The notes under the pieces: model-generated
Database searches by the model: none
What the model was told of the DNA's origin: nothing
The model's input: only the letters and a program-made list of their open reading frames with translations
Made by a program: the position numbers and the translations under genes
From: Chryseobacterium salivictor
Lineage (GTDB): Bacteria; Bacteroidota; Bacteroidia; Flavobacteriales; Weeksellaceae
Length of the DNA stretch: 64,000 nucleotides
Direction: 5' to 3'
Assembly: GCF_004359195.1 (NCBI RefSeq)
Contig: NZ_CP037954.1
Span: forward strand, 806,001-870,000
In this document: positions 33,232 through 41,919 of the stretch, piece by piece
Position numbering within the stretch: position 1 is the stretch's first letter
How the letters are laid out: each line of letters begins with the position of its first letter

Positions 33232-36200
33232 TTAAACAATATTTTCTTTTCTATTTCTCACTTTGGTATGGTAGAATACGTTTGGTTTTGTACCAATTTC
33301 CTCCAGCAAAGTATATCTTCTGTTGGTGCCGAAAAGCGCTCTTACTTCAGAACTCTTATCATTCATATCACCAAATTTCATTGCCCCTGTAGAACATGCA
33401 TCCACACAAGCGGTAGAGAATTCCCCATCTCTGATGACTCTTCCTTCTTTCTTAGCTTCCAGAATAACATTCTGTGTCATTTGAATACACATCGAACATT
33501 TTTCCATAACCCCTCTCGTTCTTGTTACAACATCAGGATTCAAGACCATTCTGCCAAGATCATTATTTTGGTTAAAGTCGAATTTATCGTTAAGGTTATA
33601 AGTAAACCAGTTGAATCTTCTTACTTTATAAGGACAGTTGTTGGCACAATACCTGGTACCGATACATCTGTTATAAGCCATTTGATTCTGCCCCTGCTTA
33701 CCGTGGGAAGTTGCTGCCACAGGACATACCGTTTCACATGGAGCATGGTTACAGTGCTGACACATTACCGGCTGGAAAATCACATCTGGATTCGTCGCAG
33801 GATGGTTTAATATTCCACTTTCTTTATCCAGGAAATGACCATACATTCCAGGTACATTTAGATCTGCCGTAACAGCTTCTTCCTGAGAAAGTTTACCGTC
33901 TTTATTTAAATCAATATGAGCGGGAATATCTGTAGTATAATACCGGTCAATTCTTAACCAGAACATATCTCTCGACATTCTTACTTCATCTTTACCAACG
34001 ACAGGTACGTTATTTTCTGCCTGACAGGCGATAATACATGCACCACAACCCGTACAAGAGTTTAAGTCGACTGATAAGTTAAAGTGAGGCCCATCGGTAT
34101 CATCAAATGCATCCCAAAGGTCAATTTTTCCTGCAGCCGTAGCTTCTCCTCCGATTGTATGATATTCCAACGGTTTGTTCCATCCTAGTTTTTCGTCATC
34201 AAATTTTACGTTTAAGAAAGTATCCAAAAGAACTTCTCTCGCGATTTCATAACGACCCATCAGGGTATTTTGCAACTGCATTCCTGCAAATTCGTGCTCT
34301 TTGCCAGTGTTCTCAATTTTAACATCTGATAAAATTAAGTTTGAACCGTCAAAAATAGGATAAGCATTCACACCGGTTTCGGCAACTTTTCCTGAATTCT
34401 TTTTACCGTATCCTAATGCCAGTCCTACTGCTCCATCAGCCTGACCTGGTTGGATATATACAGGAACATCTTTAATACTAACACCGTTCACCGTAAGGTT
34501 AACTACCGAACCATCCAACTGCATTCTTCCGTTCAGATCATTTTTGATTCCTAATCTTGCAGCGTCTTTTGGCGAAATGGTTAAATAATTATCCCAGGTC
34601 ATTCGGGTAATCGGGTCTGGCAATTCCTGTAACCATGGATTATTCGCCTGAGTTCCGTCTCCTATGGCTGTTTTGGTGTACAATACCAATTCCAGATCAG
34701 AGGCTTTGAAACCTGTCAATTCAGAAATGGCCTTTGCAGCATCTCCGCCGGCATATGAAAGCGTAGTCGTATTGCCGCCATCGACAACTCCGCTATAAAG
34801 CGCTTTATTGAAAGGAGTACCACCAATTAAAGTAGCAGCATTTGCTTTCAGATAATCATAATAATTATTGTTCGGGCTGTCTTTTCCATTCATCCAAACC
34901 AACAGCGATTCTTCAATCTGTCTTGATTTAAATATCTTTTGAATGGTCGGCTGCATCAAAGTATAAACACCAGTTTGCGGCGCCATATCTCCCCAGCTTT
35001 CTAACCAGTTCGCCACCGGAATAACAGCTTTCGCTGCCTTATACATTTCGTTTTTCTTATCTGCTACTGCGATAACATAAGGTACTTTTTCCAGAGATTT
35101 TCTGAATTCTTCACCTTTATTATTAGAATAAATCGGGTTGACATTATTGGCGATCAATACACCGACCTGTCCCGAATTCATCCATCCTAAAAACTCCTGA
35201 TATCTTGCACCGTCAAACTCTTTTAAGAAGTTCGCTTTTCCGGTGAAAGCATTGGAGGCTAATTTCTGATTAATTAAATTGGCTAAAACATGAGCTGCTT
35301 TAGAACCGTCAGCGAAAACAACAGCGTTGCTTCCTTTTGCCTGTAATTCTTTTACAATCTCGCCTGCTTCTTTGCTTACGCTTCCTCCGTTAAGTCCGTT
35401 ATAAACTTCTACTAAAACTTTATTTACAGCACTAGGCTTAAGTCTAACTCTTGTATCAGCATTGGCTCCGGTCAAAGTCATGTTGGATTCTACCTGAATG
35501 TGTCTCAACATATCCGGACCTGGTTTTCTTGCTGCGGCGTAAGAAGTTTCTAAAGAACCTCCGTTAAATTCCCCTAAGAAATCAGCCTGGAAAGAAACCA
35601 CCAATTGGGTTTTCGATAAATCATATACCGGCAAAGATCTCTGCCCGAATACTTCCTGCGCTGCATCTAAAGCCGCACTGTGTGGAATCGCGTCGTACGT
35701 TACGAGTTCTGCTGTTGGATATTTTGCTTTGAAATCACCAAATAACTTTTTGAAAGTCGGTGAAGGGAATGAATGCGATAAAACAACGATTTTCTTTCCT
35801 CCAGCTTGCGCCTCAGTTAAACCTTTTAAAACAAAACCGTCTACTTTATCGAAAGTTTCATCTTGCCCGTCTAGTTTTGGCTGTTTAACTTTATCGTTAT
35901 CATATAATGAAAGAACTGCAGCCTGAGCTCTTGCACTTGTTTTACCTAAATCTTTTGCAGACGGATTCGGTTCAATTTTAATTGGCCGGCCTTCTCTGGT
36001 TTTAACTAAAACACTTGCAAAATCGAAACCGTCGAAATAAGTGGAGGCATAATAGTTAGGAACCCCCGGAATAATTTCGTGTGGCTTTACCACATAAGGA
36101 ATTGTTTTGATTACCGGCGCTTCACAAGCTGCTAATGTTACCGCCGCCGTAGAAAATCCTAAAAGTTTTAAGAAATCCCGTCTTGAAGGTCCTGATTCAG

Positions 36201-36330
36201 TTGATTGATTTCCGTCCGGCTTTTCACCCACCGGAATTTCAGTCTGAAATTCTTTTCGAGCCAACTTACCGTTTAAGCTCGGGTCCTTCAGTTCTTGAAT
36301 ACTTCTGAATTGTATTTTATTTGAAGCCAT
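33232..36330 (-). CDS. actB: Alternative complex III subunit ActB (Fe-S, molybdopterin-like)
   Basis: A 1032-residue subunit. It carries a Tat signal (SRRDFLKLLG near residue 49), with a lipobox-like AACEAP just after the hydrophobic core. A molybdopterin-oxidoreductase-like domain follows, which has lost its cofactor in characterised ACIII. The C-terminal ferredoxin domain holds four cysteine sets (CTGCGACIIAC, CQHCNHAPCETVCP, CIGTRYCANNCP, CSMCIQ with CVDACSTGAM). These clusters pass electrons towards ActA. All expected cysteines are visible. An EF-hand-like stretch (DLNKDGKLSQEE) lies near residue 805. Confidence 0.95.
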   Translation of the reverse strand: MASNKIQFRSIQELKDPSLNGKLARKEFQTEIPVGEKPDGNQSTESGPSRRDFLKLLGFSTAAVTLAACEAPVIKTIPYVVKPHEIIPGVPNYYASTYFDGFDFASVLVKTREGRPIKIEPNPSAKDLGKTSARAQAAVLSLYDNDKVKQPKLDGQDETFDKVDGFVLKGLTEAQAGGKKIVVLSHSFPSPTFKKLFGDFKAKYPTAELVTYDAIPHSAALDAAQEVFGQRSLPVYDLSKTQLVVSFQADFLGEFNGGSLETSYAAARKPGPDMLRHIQVESNMTLTGANADTRVRLKPSAVNKVLVEVYNGLNGGSVSKEAGEIVKELQAKGSNAVVFADGSKAAHVLANLINQKLASNAFTGKANFLKEFDGARYQEFLGWMNSGQVGVLIANNVNPIYSNNKGEEFRKSLEKVPYVIAVADKKNEMYKAAKAVIPVANWLESWGDMAPQTGVYTLMQPTIQKIFKSRQIEESLLVWMNGKDSPNNNYYDYLKANAATLIGGTPFNKALYSGVVDGGNTTTLSYAGGDAAKAISELTGFKASDLELVLYTKTAIGDGTQANNPWLQELPDPITRMTWDNYLTISPKDAARLGIKNDLNGRMQLDGSVVNLTVNGVSIKDVPVYIQPGQADGAVGLALGYGKKNSGKVAETGVNAYPIFDGSNLILSDVKIENTGKEHEFAGMQLQNTLMGRYEIAREVLLDTFLNVKFDDEKLGWNKPLEYHTIGGEATAAGKIDLWDAFDDTDGPHFNLSVDLNSCTGCGACIIACQAENNVPVVGKDEVRMSRDMFWLRIDRYYTTDIPAHIDLNKDGKLSQEEAVTADLNVPGMYGHFLDKESGILNHPATNPDVIFQPVMCQHCNHAPCETVCPVAATSHGKQGQNQMAYNRCIGTRYCANNCPYKVRRFNWFTYNLNDKFDFNQNNDLGRMVLNPDVVTRTRGVMEKCSMCIQMTQNVILEAKKEGRVIRDGEFSTACVDACSTGAMKFGDMNDKSSEVRALFGTNRRYTLLEEIGTKPNVFYHTKVRNRKENIV

Positions 36331-36351
36331 TGATACTTCTAATTTTTGTTA

Positions 36352-37719
36352 TTAATAATGACATTTACCACACTCAAGACCTCCAATTGCATCTACAGTG
36401 ATTTTCGCACCTGACCCATACTGTTTTTTCAGTTTGTCATGTAGATTTTTGAAGTACTCTTTATTATAACCATTGTTCATATCTACCTCAGTAGTTCTGT
36501 GACATTCGATACACCAGCCCATCGTGAAATCATTGGCCATTTGTACCACATTCATGGTATCCACCTGTCCGTGACAAGCTTTACAAACGACATCGATTTT
36601 CGCATTAGGGTTTTTCTGATTGTAAGAATTAAGAATGGCCTGTTCTCCTGCCACAACGTGCTGTGCGTGGTTAAAGTAAACAAAATCCGGCATATTGTGA
36701 ATTCTCGTCCATTCTACAGGTTGTGTTTTACCCGTATATTTCTGCGAAGAAGGATCCCATCCGGTGGCAGCATATATCTTCTGTATTTCACCGTCATAGA
36801 ACGCTTTGTCTTTTCCTGGCTCCATATACTTCCCGTTATATTCGGAAATCGTTCGGTGACAGTTCATACACACATTCATAGATGGAATTTCGGAAACCTT
36901 ACCGTATTTCGCTGAAGAATGACAAAGCTGACAGTCGATTTTGTTTTCACCTGCATGGATTTTGTGAGAGAAATAAATCGGCTGTTCCGGTTTATACCCT
37001 TTGTAAACCCCAATCCACATCAACCAGTTCCACAATCCGTACGCAGCAAATATGCCTAAAAGCACTAAGATTCCTTTACCGATGTAATCATATTTTCTAT
37101 AGAGATCTCCAAAAGAAACCGCTCGGGTAGCATTCAATCCTGTTAATTCGTCTGTTTGCTGCAGCTTAACCAATTGCTTTAATTTCAAAAGCAGCCAAAT
37201 CAAAAGACCGCCAATCGCCAAAAGGGAAAGCAGAATAATTTTTGAATTCATCGACTGCATTTTTGCCGCCTCTAAAGCAGCAACCGAATTGGTATCTGCC
37301 GCTCCTGCTCCAGTTGCTTCTGCTGCAGGTTCCGGCGCCGGTGGATTTGAAGTATACGCTAAAATATCATCAATTTCCTGATCCGTTAGATTAGGAAATG
37401 CTGTCATTTCAGTTTTATTGAATTTTTCGAAAATTTCGTTTGCGTACTTATCGCCTGATGCTCTTAAAGCTTTATTGTCTTTAATCCACTTATGAAGCCA
37501 ATCAGTGTCTAAATTCTGCTCCTTTTTAATCAAGTCTACTATGCCTCCTAAAGCCGGACCAACAAGCTGTTTATCCAGTGCGTGACAGGCGGTACAATTT
37601 GCTTTAAAAAGCTTTTCACCATTCTTAGCATCTCCTTGAGCGTAAATAGAAGCACTGGTCGACAGCAATAGACCTATTGCGATGAGACCTCTTTTGTAAT
37701 GCTTTCTCCAACTAATCAT
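36352..37719 (-). CDS. actA: Alternative complex III subunit ActA, six CxxCH motifs
   Basis: A 455-residue cytochrome c with a signal peptide (about 1-27). An N-terminal monohaem cytochrome domain (CTACH at 42) is joined by an Ala/Pro-rich linker to a transmembrane part (about 160-178 and 215-235). A multihaem domain follows with CQLCH, CMNCH, CKACH, CIECH and, at the very C-terminus, CGKCHY. The last five correspond to the pentahaem ActA core; the first looks like a fused extra cytochrome. ActA collects electrons from ActB. First gene of the operon. Confidence 0.95.
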   Translation of the reverse strand: MISWRKHYKRGLIAIGLLLSTSASIYAQGDAKNGEKLFKANCTACHALDKQLVGPALGGIVDLIKKEQNLDTDWLHKWIKDNKALRASGDKYANEIFEKFNKTEMTAFPNLTDQEIDDILAYTSNPPAPEPAAEATGAGAADTNSVAALEAAKMQSMNSKIILLSLLAIGGLLIWLLLKLKQLVKLQQTDELTGLNATRAVSFGDLYRKYDYIGKGILVLLGIFAAYGLWNWLMWIGVYKGYKPEQPIYFSHKIHAGENKIDCQLCHSSAKYGKVSEIPSMNVCMNCHRTISEYNGKYMEPGKDKAFYDGEIQKIYAATGWDPSSQKYTGKTQPVEWTRIHNMPDFVYFNHAQHVVAGEQAILNSYNQKNPNAKIDVVCKACHGQVDTMNVVQMANDFTMGWCIECHRTTEVDMNNGYNKEYFKNLHDKLKKQYGSGAKITVDAIGGLECGKCHY

Positions 37720-37768
37720 TTATAAAATCTTGGGTTAGTAAATTATATTGAGTTTACTTTCAACTTGG

Positions 37769-37776
37769 CAAAAATA
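37769..37776 (-). promoter_or_regulatory. Possible -7 element for the act operon
   Basis: TATTTTTG on the minus strand, 49 bases upstream of the actA start. I found no clean TTG at the usual distance, so the -33 part is weak. Confidence 0.4.
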
Positions 37777-37859
37777 AGGTTTTTAAGATAAATTTAACAG
37801 CCGTTGTAATTGCCATTATGTCATTTTGCCTAATTTGTAATGCTTCTAAATAACAAATG

Positions 37860-37889
37860 TTGGTATAATTTTTATTTGTTTTAAATTTG
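37860..37889 (+). promoter_or_regulatory. Bacteroidota-type promoter for the SPOR gene
   Basis: TTG at 37860-37862, a 19-base spacer and TAAATTTG at 37882-37889, with the ATG 16 bases downstream. A close match to the consensus. Confidence 0.7.
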
Positions 37890-37905
37890 CTGAAAATAAT
37901 ATTTA

Positions 37906-38454
37906 ATGAAATCATTTTTTAAAATAATTGCGCTCTTTACCTTATTGTCCTCAAACATCTTTGAAGCACAGCAAGTTGTGACCAAAGATACCATCTCCGG
38001 AACCCCCCTTTCCATCATGATGGACCAAAAAGTAAGTGATTTATTGCGAAGTGTTGAAGATAAGTGCACCACCAATACAAGCGCATCCCCGACAAATTCG
38101 GAAAACGAATATTCCGATAATTCTGGAAAAACAACAATTCCTAAAATAACGGTACCCGAAAAGGAACTTACCAACGCAGAAATTTGCCGTAAAAATCCGA
38201 GAATCATGGGTTTCAAAATTCAACTCGCAGTCGTGAAAAGCAATGAAGAAGCCAGAGAAGTCGGAATGTTTTTCAGAAGAAGATTCCCGAATATGAAAGT
38301 GGAAACAGATGCTTCTTTACGACCAAACTATAAGGTACTGGCCGGAAGTTATTTCACCAGACAAAGTGCCGCCGGTGATTTAGCACAGATCAAAAAGTTT
38401 TTCAAAGACGCAGTGGCGGTTCAATACCGCGTTTTCTGTGTAGAAGCAAAATAA
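37906..38454 (+). CDS. SPOR domain-containing exported protein
   Basis: A 182-residue protein with a signal peptide (about 1-20, ending FEAQ). A low-complexity Ser/Thr/Asn region follows, then a C-terminal SPOR domain (about residues 102-180: GFKIQLAVVKSNEEAREVGMFF ... YKVLAGSYFTRQSAAGDLAQI). SPOR domains bind denuded peptidoglycan at division sites. The YKVLAGSYF strand is the family signature. The gene is divergent from the act operon and has its own promoter and terminator. Confidence 0.87.
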   Translation: MKSFFKIIALFTLLSSNIFEAQQVVTKDTISGTPLSIMMDQKVSDLLRSVEDKCTTNTSASPTNSENEYSDNSGKTTIPKITVPEKELTNAEICRKNPRIMGFKIQLAVVKSNEEAREVGMFFRRRFPNMKVETDASLRPNYKVLAGSYFTRQSAAGDLAQIKKFFKDAVAVQYRVFCVEAK

Positions 38455-38470
38455 CATTATTATAATAAAT

Positions 38471-38505
38471 AAAAGCCGCCTCCAATATGGAAAGCGGCTT
38501 TTTTA
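38471..38505. terminator. Terminator between SPOR and response-regulator genes
   Basis: A stem AAAAGCCGC / GCGGCTTTT followed by a T run on the plus strand. A-rich sequence on the other side makes it usable in both directions. Confidence 0.88.
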
Positions 38506-38541
38506 TGCGGAAAGGTTTTCACACCAGTCCGTTGTTTGCAT

Positions 38542-39228
38542 TTAGTTCTTTACCAACAAACGGAATCCTTCTCCGTGTACGTTGATGATTTCCAAACCAT
38601 CGTCTTCTTTCAGCAACTTCCTAAGTTTGGCAATATAAACATCCATACTTCTGGCGGTGAAATAATTTTCTTTCTTCCAGATCTTTCTTAAAGCCAAATC
38701 TCTCGGCATAAAATCGTTTCTGTGCTGACACAGCAATTTCAGCAGTTCATTTTCTTTTGGTGAAAGCTTGTACTCGTTATCATTCACTCTTAACTGACGC
38801 AACATCGAATCGAAGAAAATATTACTGATCTTAAACTGTTCCTGCTCATCATTTTCTGTCGTAGCACTTCTCTGCAGAATCGCTTTGATTTTATATAATA
38901 AAAGCTCCGTATCAAATGGCTTCGTGATATAATCATCAGCGCCCAACTGATATCCTTTCAAAATATCTTCACGCATATTTCTTGCGGTAAGGAAAATAAT
39001 CGGTATGTTTTTATCGATTCTTTTGACATCTTCTGCCAAACTAAATCCATCTTTCTTCGGCATCATCACATCGAAAATACAAATATCGAATTCGTTTTCC
39101 GTAAATTCCTTTAGACCCTGTTCGCCATCTGTAGCCAAGGTTACTTCAAAATTATTTATCGATAAATAATCTTTTAAAACCGCACCAAAACTTTGGTCGT
39201 CTTCTACTAATAAGATTCTGTTGCTCAT
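38542..39228 (-). CDS. OmpR/PhoB-type response regulator (RprY-like)
   Basis: A 228-residue regulator. The receiver domain (about 1-118) has the acidic pair ED near residue 9, phosphoacceptor Asp in FDVMMPKKDG near residue 53, the Thr switch FLTAR and Lys in ITKPFD. A winged-helix DNA-binding domain follows (about 130-226: LSPKENELLKLLCQHRNDF ... DVYIAKLRKLL). It pairs with the histidine kinase encoded 77 bases upstream. The pair resembles RprX/RprY of Bacteroidota; targets are unknown. Confidence 0.93.
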   Translation of the reverse strand: MSNRILLVEDDQSFGAVLKDYLSINNFEVTLATDGEQGLKEFTENEFDICIFDVMMPKKDGFSLAEDVKRIDKNIPIIFLTARNMREDILKGYQLGADDYITKPFDTELLLYKIKAILQRSATTENDEQEQFKISNIFFDSMLRQLRVNDNEYKLSPKENELLKLLCQHRNDFMPRDLALRKIWKKENYFTARSMDVYIAKLRKLLKEDDGLEIINVHGEGFRLLVKN

Positions 39229-39305
39229 AATTTTTTGTATTTACTGTTCTAAGGTTCTCACCTCAATTTTTTTTTTAAGAATATCCTGCTGAGTTTATAT
39301 GTATT

Positions 39306-40856
39306 TTAAACATTCATCGGCAGTTTTATCGTAAAGGTACTTCCCTTATCTTTTTGAGAATCTACGATAACAAGGCCTTTGTGTAATTCCACTATTTTTT
39401 TCACGTAGGAGAGGCCAAGCCCCTGCCCTTTCACATTATGAATATTGCCGGTTTCTTCCCGAAAGAATTTTTCGAAAATCCGCAACTTATTCTCCGTTTC
39501 CATTCCCATTCCTTTATCAGAAATTTCAATCACGTACCAGTTGCCCTCATTTCTGGTCATTACTTTAATCTCAGGAGCATCAGGCGAATATTTATTGGCA
39601 TTATCTAATAAATTGACCAGCGCATTGGAGATATGAAACTCATCAATTCTGAACTTGTACCGTTCGGCATTAAATTCCTGGGTTAAGGTTCCGTGTCTCT
39701 GAGCCACGATCAAACCAAAAGACTCTGTTGTTCTCTTGATTAAGGCCCGGACATCAGTCTCCTTTAAAAATAAATTGACTTCATTCCGTTCCAGTTTCGA
39801 CATATTCAAAACGTTCTCGACCTGCTTTTTCATCCGCAGATTTTCCTGCTTGATCAGACCGGAATAGTATTTTACTTTATCGGGATTGGTCGCAATTTTA
39901 TCGTTCGCCAAAGAATCAGTCGCCACAGAGATTGTTGCCAAAGGAGTTTTGAACTCATGCGACATATTATTAATAAAGTCAGTTTTGATATCTGCAATTT
40001 TTTTCTGACGCATCATATAATTAATAGAGATAATATAAATCCCCAAAATCGTCAGCAAAGACATAAAGGTCCCCAACAGCATGGGTAAATTATTTTTCGC
40101 CAGGGAATAGTCTTTCCGCGGGAAAACTACTGCCAAAGTGTATAAGGGCCTTTCCTTACTATCGGTAAAAAGTGGATAGGTATAATTGTTTTTTTCTTTT
40201 TGATCAGCGAAAGTAGCATTGACAACTTTTGTCATTTTATTGTTTCGATCCATCACCGCAAATCCAAAACTCGTATCGAGACCATTTAATTTCAACTCTT
40301 TGGCCAAAACAGAGTCTAAGGTTTTTGCATCAACCCTTTTATCAATCGGCAGATTCGAGGCACTCAGTTTTGCAAATTCCCGTAAAGCGTACGTATTATT
40401 ATTAATATCCTTGCTCATCTGCGCCGTGAGCGGCTCTGAGCTGTTCGGCCCTTTATTGATTTTCAGAATCCCTTCATCGGTGTACAGTTTCGTCAATTTC
40501 AAACTGTCGCCTTTCTGCGAAATGGGAAAGTTTTGATTTTCTACAATGCTTTTCTGAAACGTAAGAGTTGACGTATTGGCAGAATCAGAGTTCTGCTGAA
40601 TATAGGTTTGGGTAGGCTGATTGCTGCTGTCAACAACATTTTTACCGAAATTTTTAAAATCCTGGTTCAGATATTTATCTACTTCAAGCTGCGAAACTTT
40701 TAAGGCAGAAGATTCCAAAGAAGAATATACCTTATTGGAAAAATCCTGATTGAGCGCGCTGTATAATTCCTTGATCCAATACAATTGCAAAGTGACGAAG
40801 ACGATCATCGAAATGGTCATCAATACAGATATGAACGGAATAAACTTATTGTTCAT
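39306..40856 (-). CDS. Sensor histidine kinase (RprX-like)
   Basis: A 516-residue kinase. Two membrane helices (about 8-28 and 258-280) enclose a 230-residue periplasmic sensor. The HisKA domain has His300 in NNMSHEFKTPLA. The ATPase domain has N box NLLDNANKYSPD, G1 DKGMGM, F box FEKFFRE and G2 GQGLGLSYVKKI. It is encoded just before the response regulator in the same direction. The sensor domain matches no ligand-binding family I can name. Confidence 0.93.
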   Translation of the reverse strand: MNNKFIPFISVLMTISMIVFVTLQLYWIKELYSALNQDFSNKVYSSLESSALKVSQLEVDKYLNQDFKNFGKNVVDSSNQPTQTYIQQNSDSANTSTLTFQKSIVENQNFPISQKGDSLKLTKLYTDEGILKINKGPNSSEPLTAQMSKDINNNTYALREFAKLSASNLPIDKRVDAKTLDSVLAKELKLNGLDTSFGFAVMDRNNKMTKVVNATFADQKEKNNYTYPLFTDSKERPLYTLAVVFPRKDYSLAKNNLPMLLGTFMSLLTILGIYIISINYMMRQKKIADIKTDFINNMSHEFKTPLATISVATDSLANDKIATNPDKVKYYSGLIKQENLRMKKQVENVLNMSKLERNEVNLFLKETDVRALIKRTTESFGLIVAQRHGTLTQEFNAERYKFRIDEFHISNALVNLLDNANKYSPDAPEIKVMTRNEGNWYVIEISDKGMGMETENKLRIFEKFFREETGNIHNVKGQGLGLSYVKKIVELHKGLVIVDSQKDKGSTFTIKLPMNV

Positions 40857-41043
40857 TATTTCTTTTTAAAAATGAATTGTTAAAATTAGTCATTTTAAGA
40901 ATATAATAACAAAAGAAAGGCCAAAATATTGTGTTTAATTTCACAAAACACTTTTATTTAACAAAATATACTGAATCCTCTGTTTTTTATTCCATTTCAC
41001 GGCTTTTCTATTAAAAAACGATATATTTGATAAAAATCAAATA

Positions 41044-41538
41044 ATGAAAACGAAAATAATTTTTAATAAAGATGACAATTCTGCTTCCATTTATATCATG
41101 ACGATTTTTCACACTTCCGTTGATAAAGTCTGGAATCACTTTACGCAGGCCGAATTACTTGATCAATGGTGGGCGCCAAAACCCTGGAAATGCAAAACTT
41201 TGAAAATGAATTTTCAGCCGGAAGGAATTTGGAATTACACGATGATCGGTCCGGAAAATGAGAAAAGTTTCAGCGGAGTGCAGTTTCATGAAATAAATTT
41301 CCACCGCTGTTTCGACTATTCTGCGTTTTTTACTGATGAAAACGGATCTCTAGACAGCAAATTCGCGCCAAGCAATTGGTTAATCGGCTTCACCGGCGTG
41401 GAAGAAGGAACGAAATTAACGGTAAACATTCATTTTAAAACAACGGAAGACATGGCAACCCTTTTAGAAATGGGCTTTGAAGACGGTTTCAAAATGGGAC
41501 TTCATCAGCTGGAAGATTTACTGAATAAAAAAGACTGA
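41044..41538 (+). CDS. SRPBCC (AHSA1/START-like) domain protein
   Basis: A 164-residue protein of the AHSA1-like SRPBCC superfamily, a hydrophobic-cavity fold. Recognisable blocks: TSVDKVWNHFTQAELLDQWWAPKP near residue 22 and the C-terminal helix FEDGFKMGLHQLEDLL. Members bind lipids or other hydrophobic ligands; the function here is unknown. A TATATTTG at 41022-41029 may be the -7 element, but no -33 partner is visible. Confidence 0.85.
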   Translation: MKTKIIFNKDDNSASIYIMTIFHTSVDKVWNHFTQAELLDQWWAPKPWKCKTLKMNFQPEGIWNYTMIGPENEKSFSGVQFHEINFHRCFDYSAFFTDENGSLDSKFAPSNWLIGFTGVEEGTKLTVNIHFKTTEDMATLLEMGFEDGFKMGLHQLEDLLNKKD

Positions 41539-41562
41539 TTTCAAAAAACCAGTCTTTTATTT
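41529..41562 (+). terminator. Terminator overlapping the SRPBCC stop codon
   Basis: A stem AAAAGACT / AGTCTTTT with a 14-base loop starts inside the last codons and ends in T-rich sequence before the convergent gene at 41566. Confidence 0.75.
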
Positions 41563-41565
41563 GTT

Positions 41566-41919
41566 TTAAAAAAGTTCTTCATCAATAAAATATTGAATAA
41601 TCGCTTTCTTCATGAGAATCTGCTGCTCATTCGGTTTCAGCTCCGGGAGAGCAGTCACTTCATCGAAATGCGGATATCCGTCATCGTCGTAATGCGAAAA
41701 TTTGTAATATCCAAAAGGTTCGAGTAAACGGCAAACTGCGATATGCAGAATATTCAGTTTATCATCTTTCGTATATTTCTGTTGGCCGCTGCCTAATTCC
41801 TGCACCCCGATCAAAAATAAAATCGTGTCGATCTGCGGATGTTTATCGGTATCGAAGGTTTTTACGAAAAACTCTTCGACTTCTGCCCATAGCTGGCTTT
41901 CTGATTTACTTTCCATCAA
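41566..41919 (-). CDS. Conserved small acidic protein, function unknown
   Basis: A 117-residue acidic, soluble protein with no signal peptide. Notable stretches: QIDTILFLIGVQELG, HIAVCRLLEPFGYY and a C-terminal helix ending FIDEELF. I recognise no named family. The start overlaps the last 14 bases of the S9 peptidase gene, so the two are translationally coupled. Met1 and Met2 are both possible starts. Confidence 0.75.
   Translation of the reverse strand: MMESKSESQLWAEVEEFFVKTFDTDKHPQIDTILFLIGVQELGSGQQKYTKDDKLNILHIAVCRLLEPFGYYKFSHYDDDGYPHFDEVTALPELKPNEQQILMKKAIIQYFIDEELF

Noticed and set aside
33268..33810. A 180-codon plus-strand frame opposite actB
   Set aside because: Antisense shadow of the cysteine-rich ferredoxin domain of actB.
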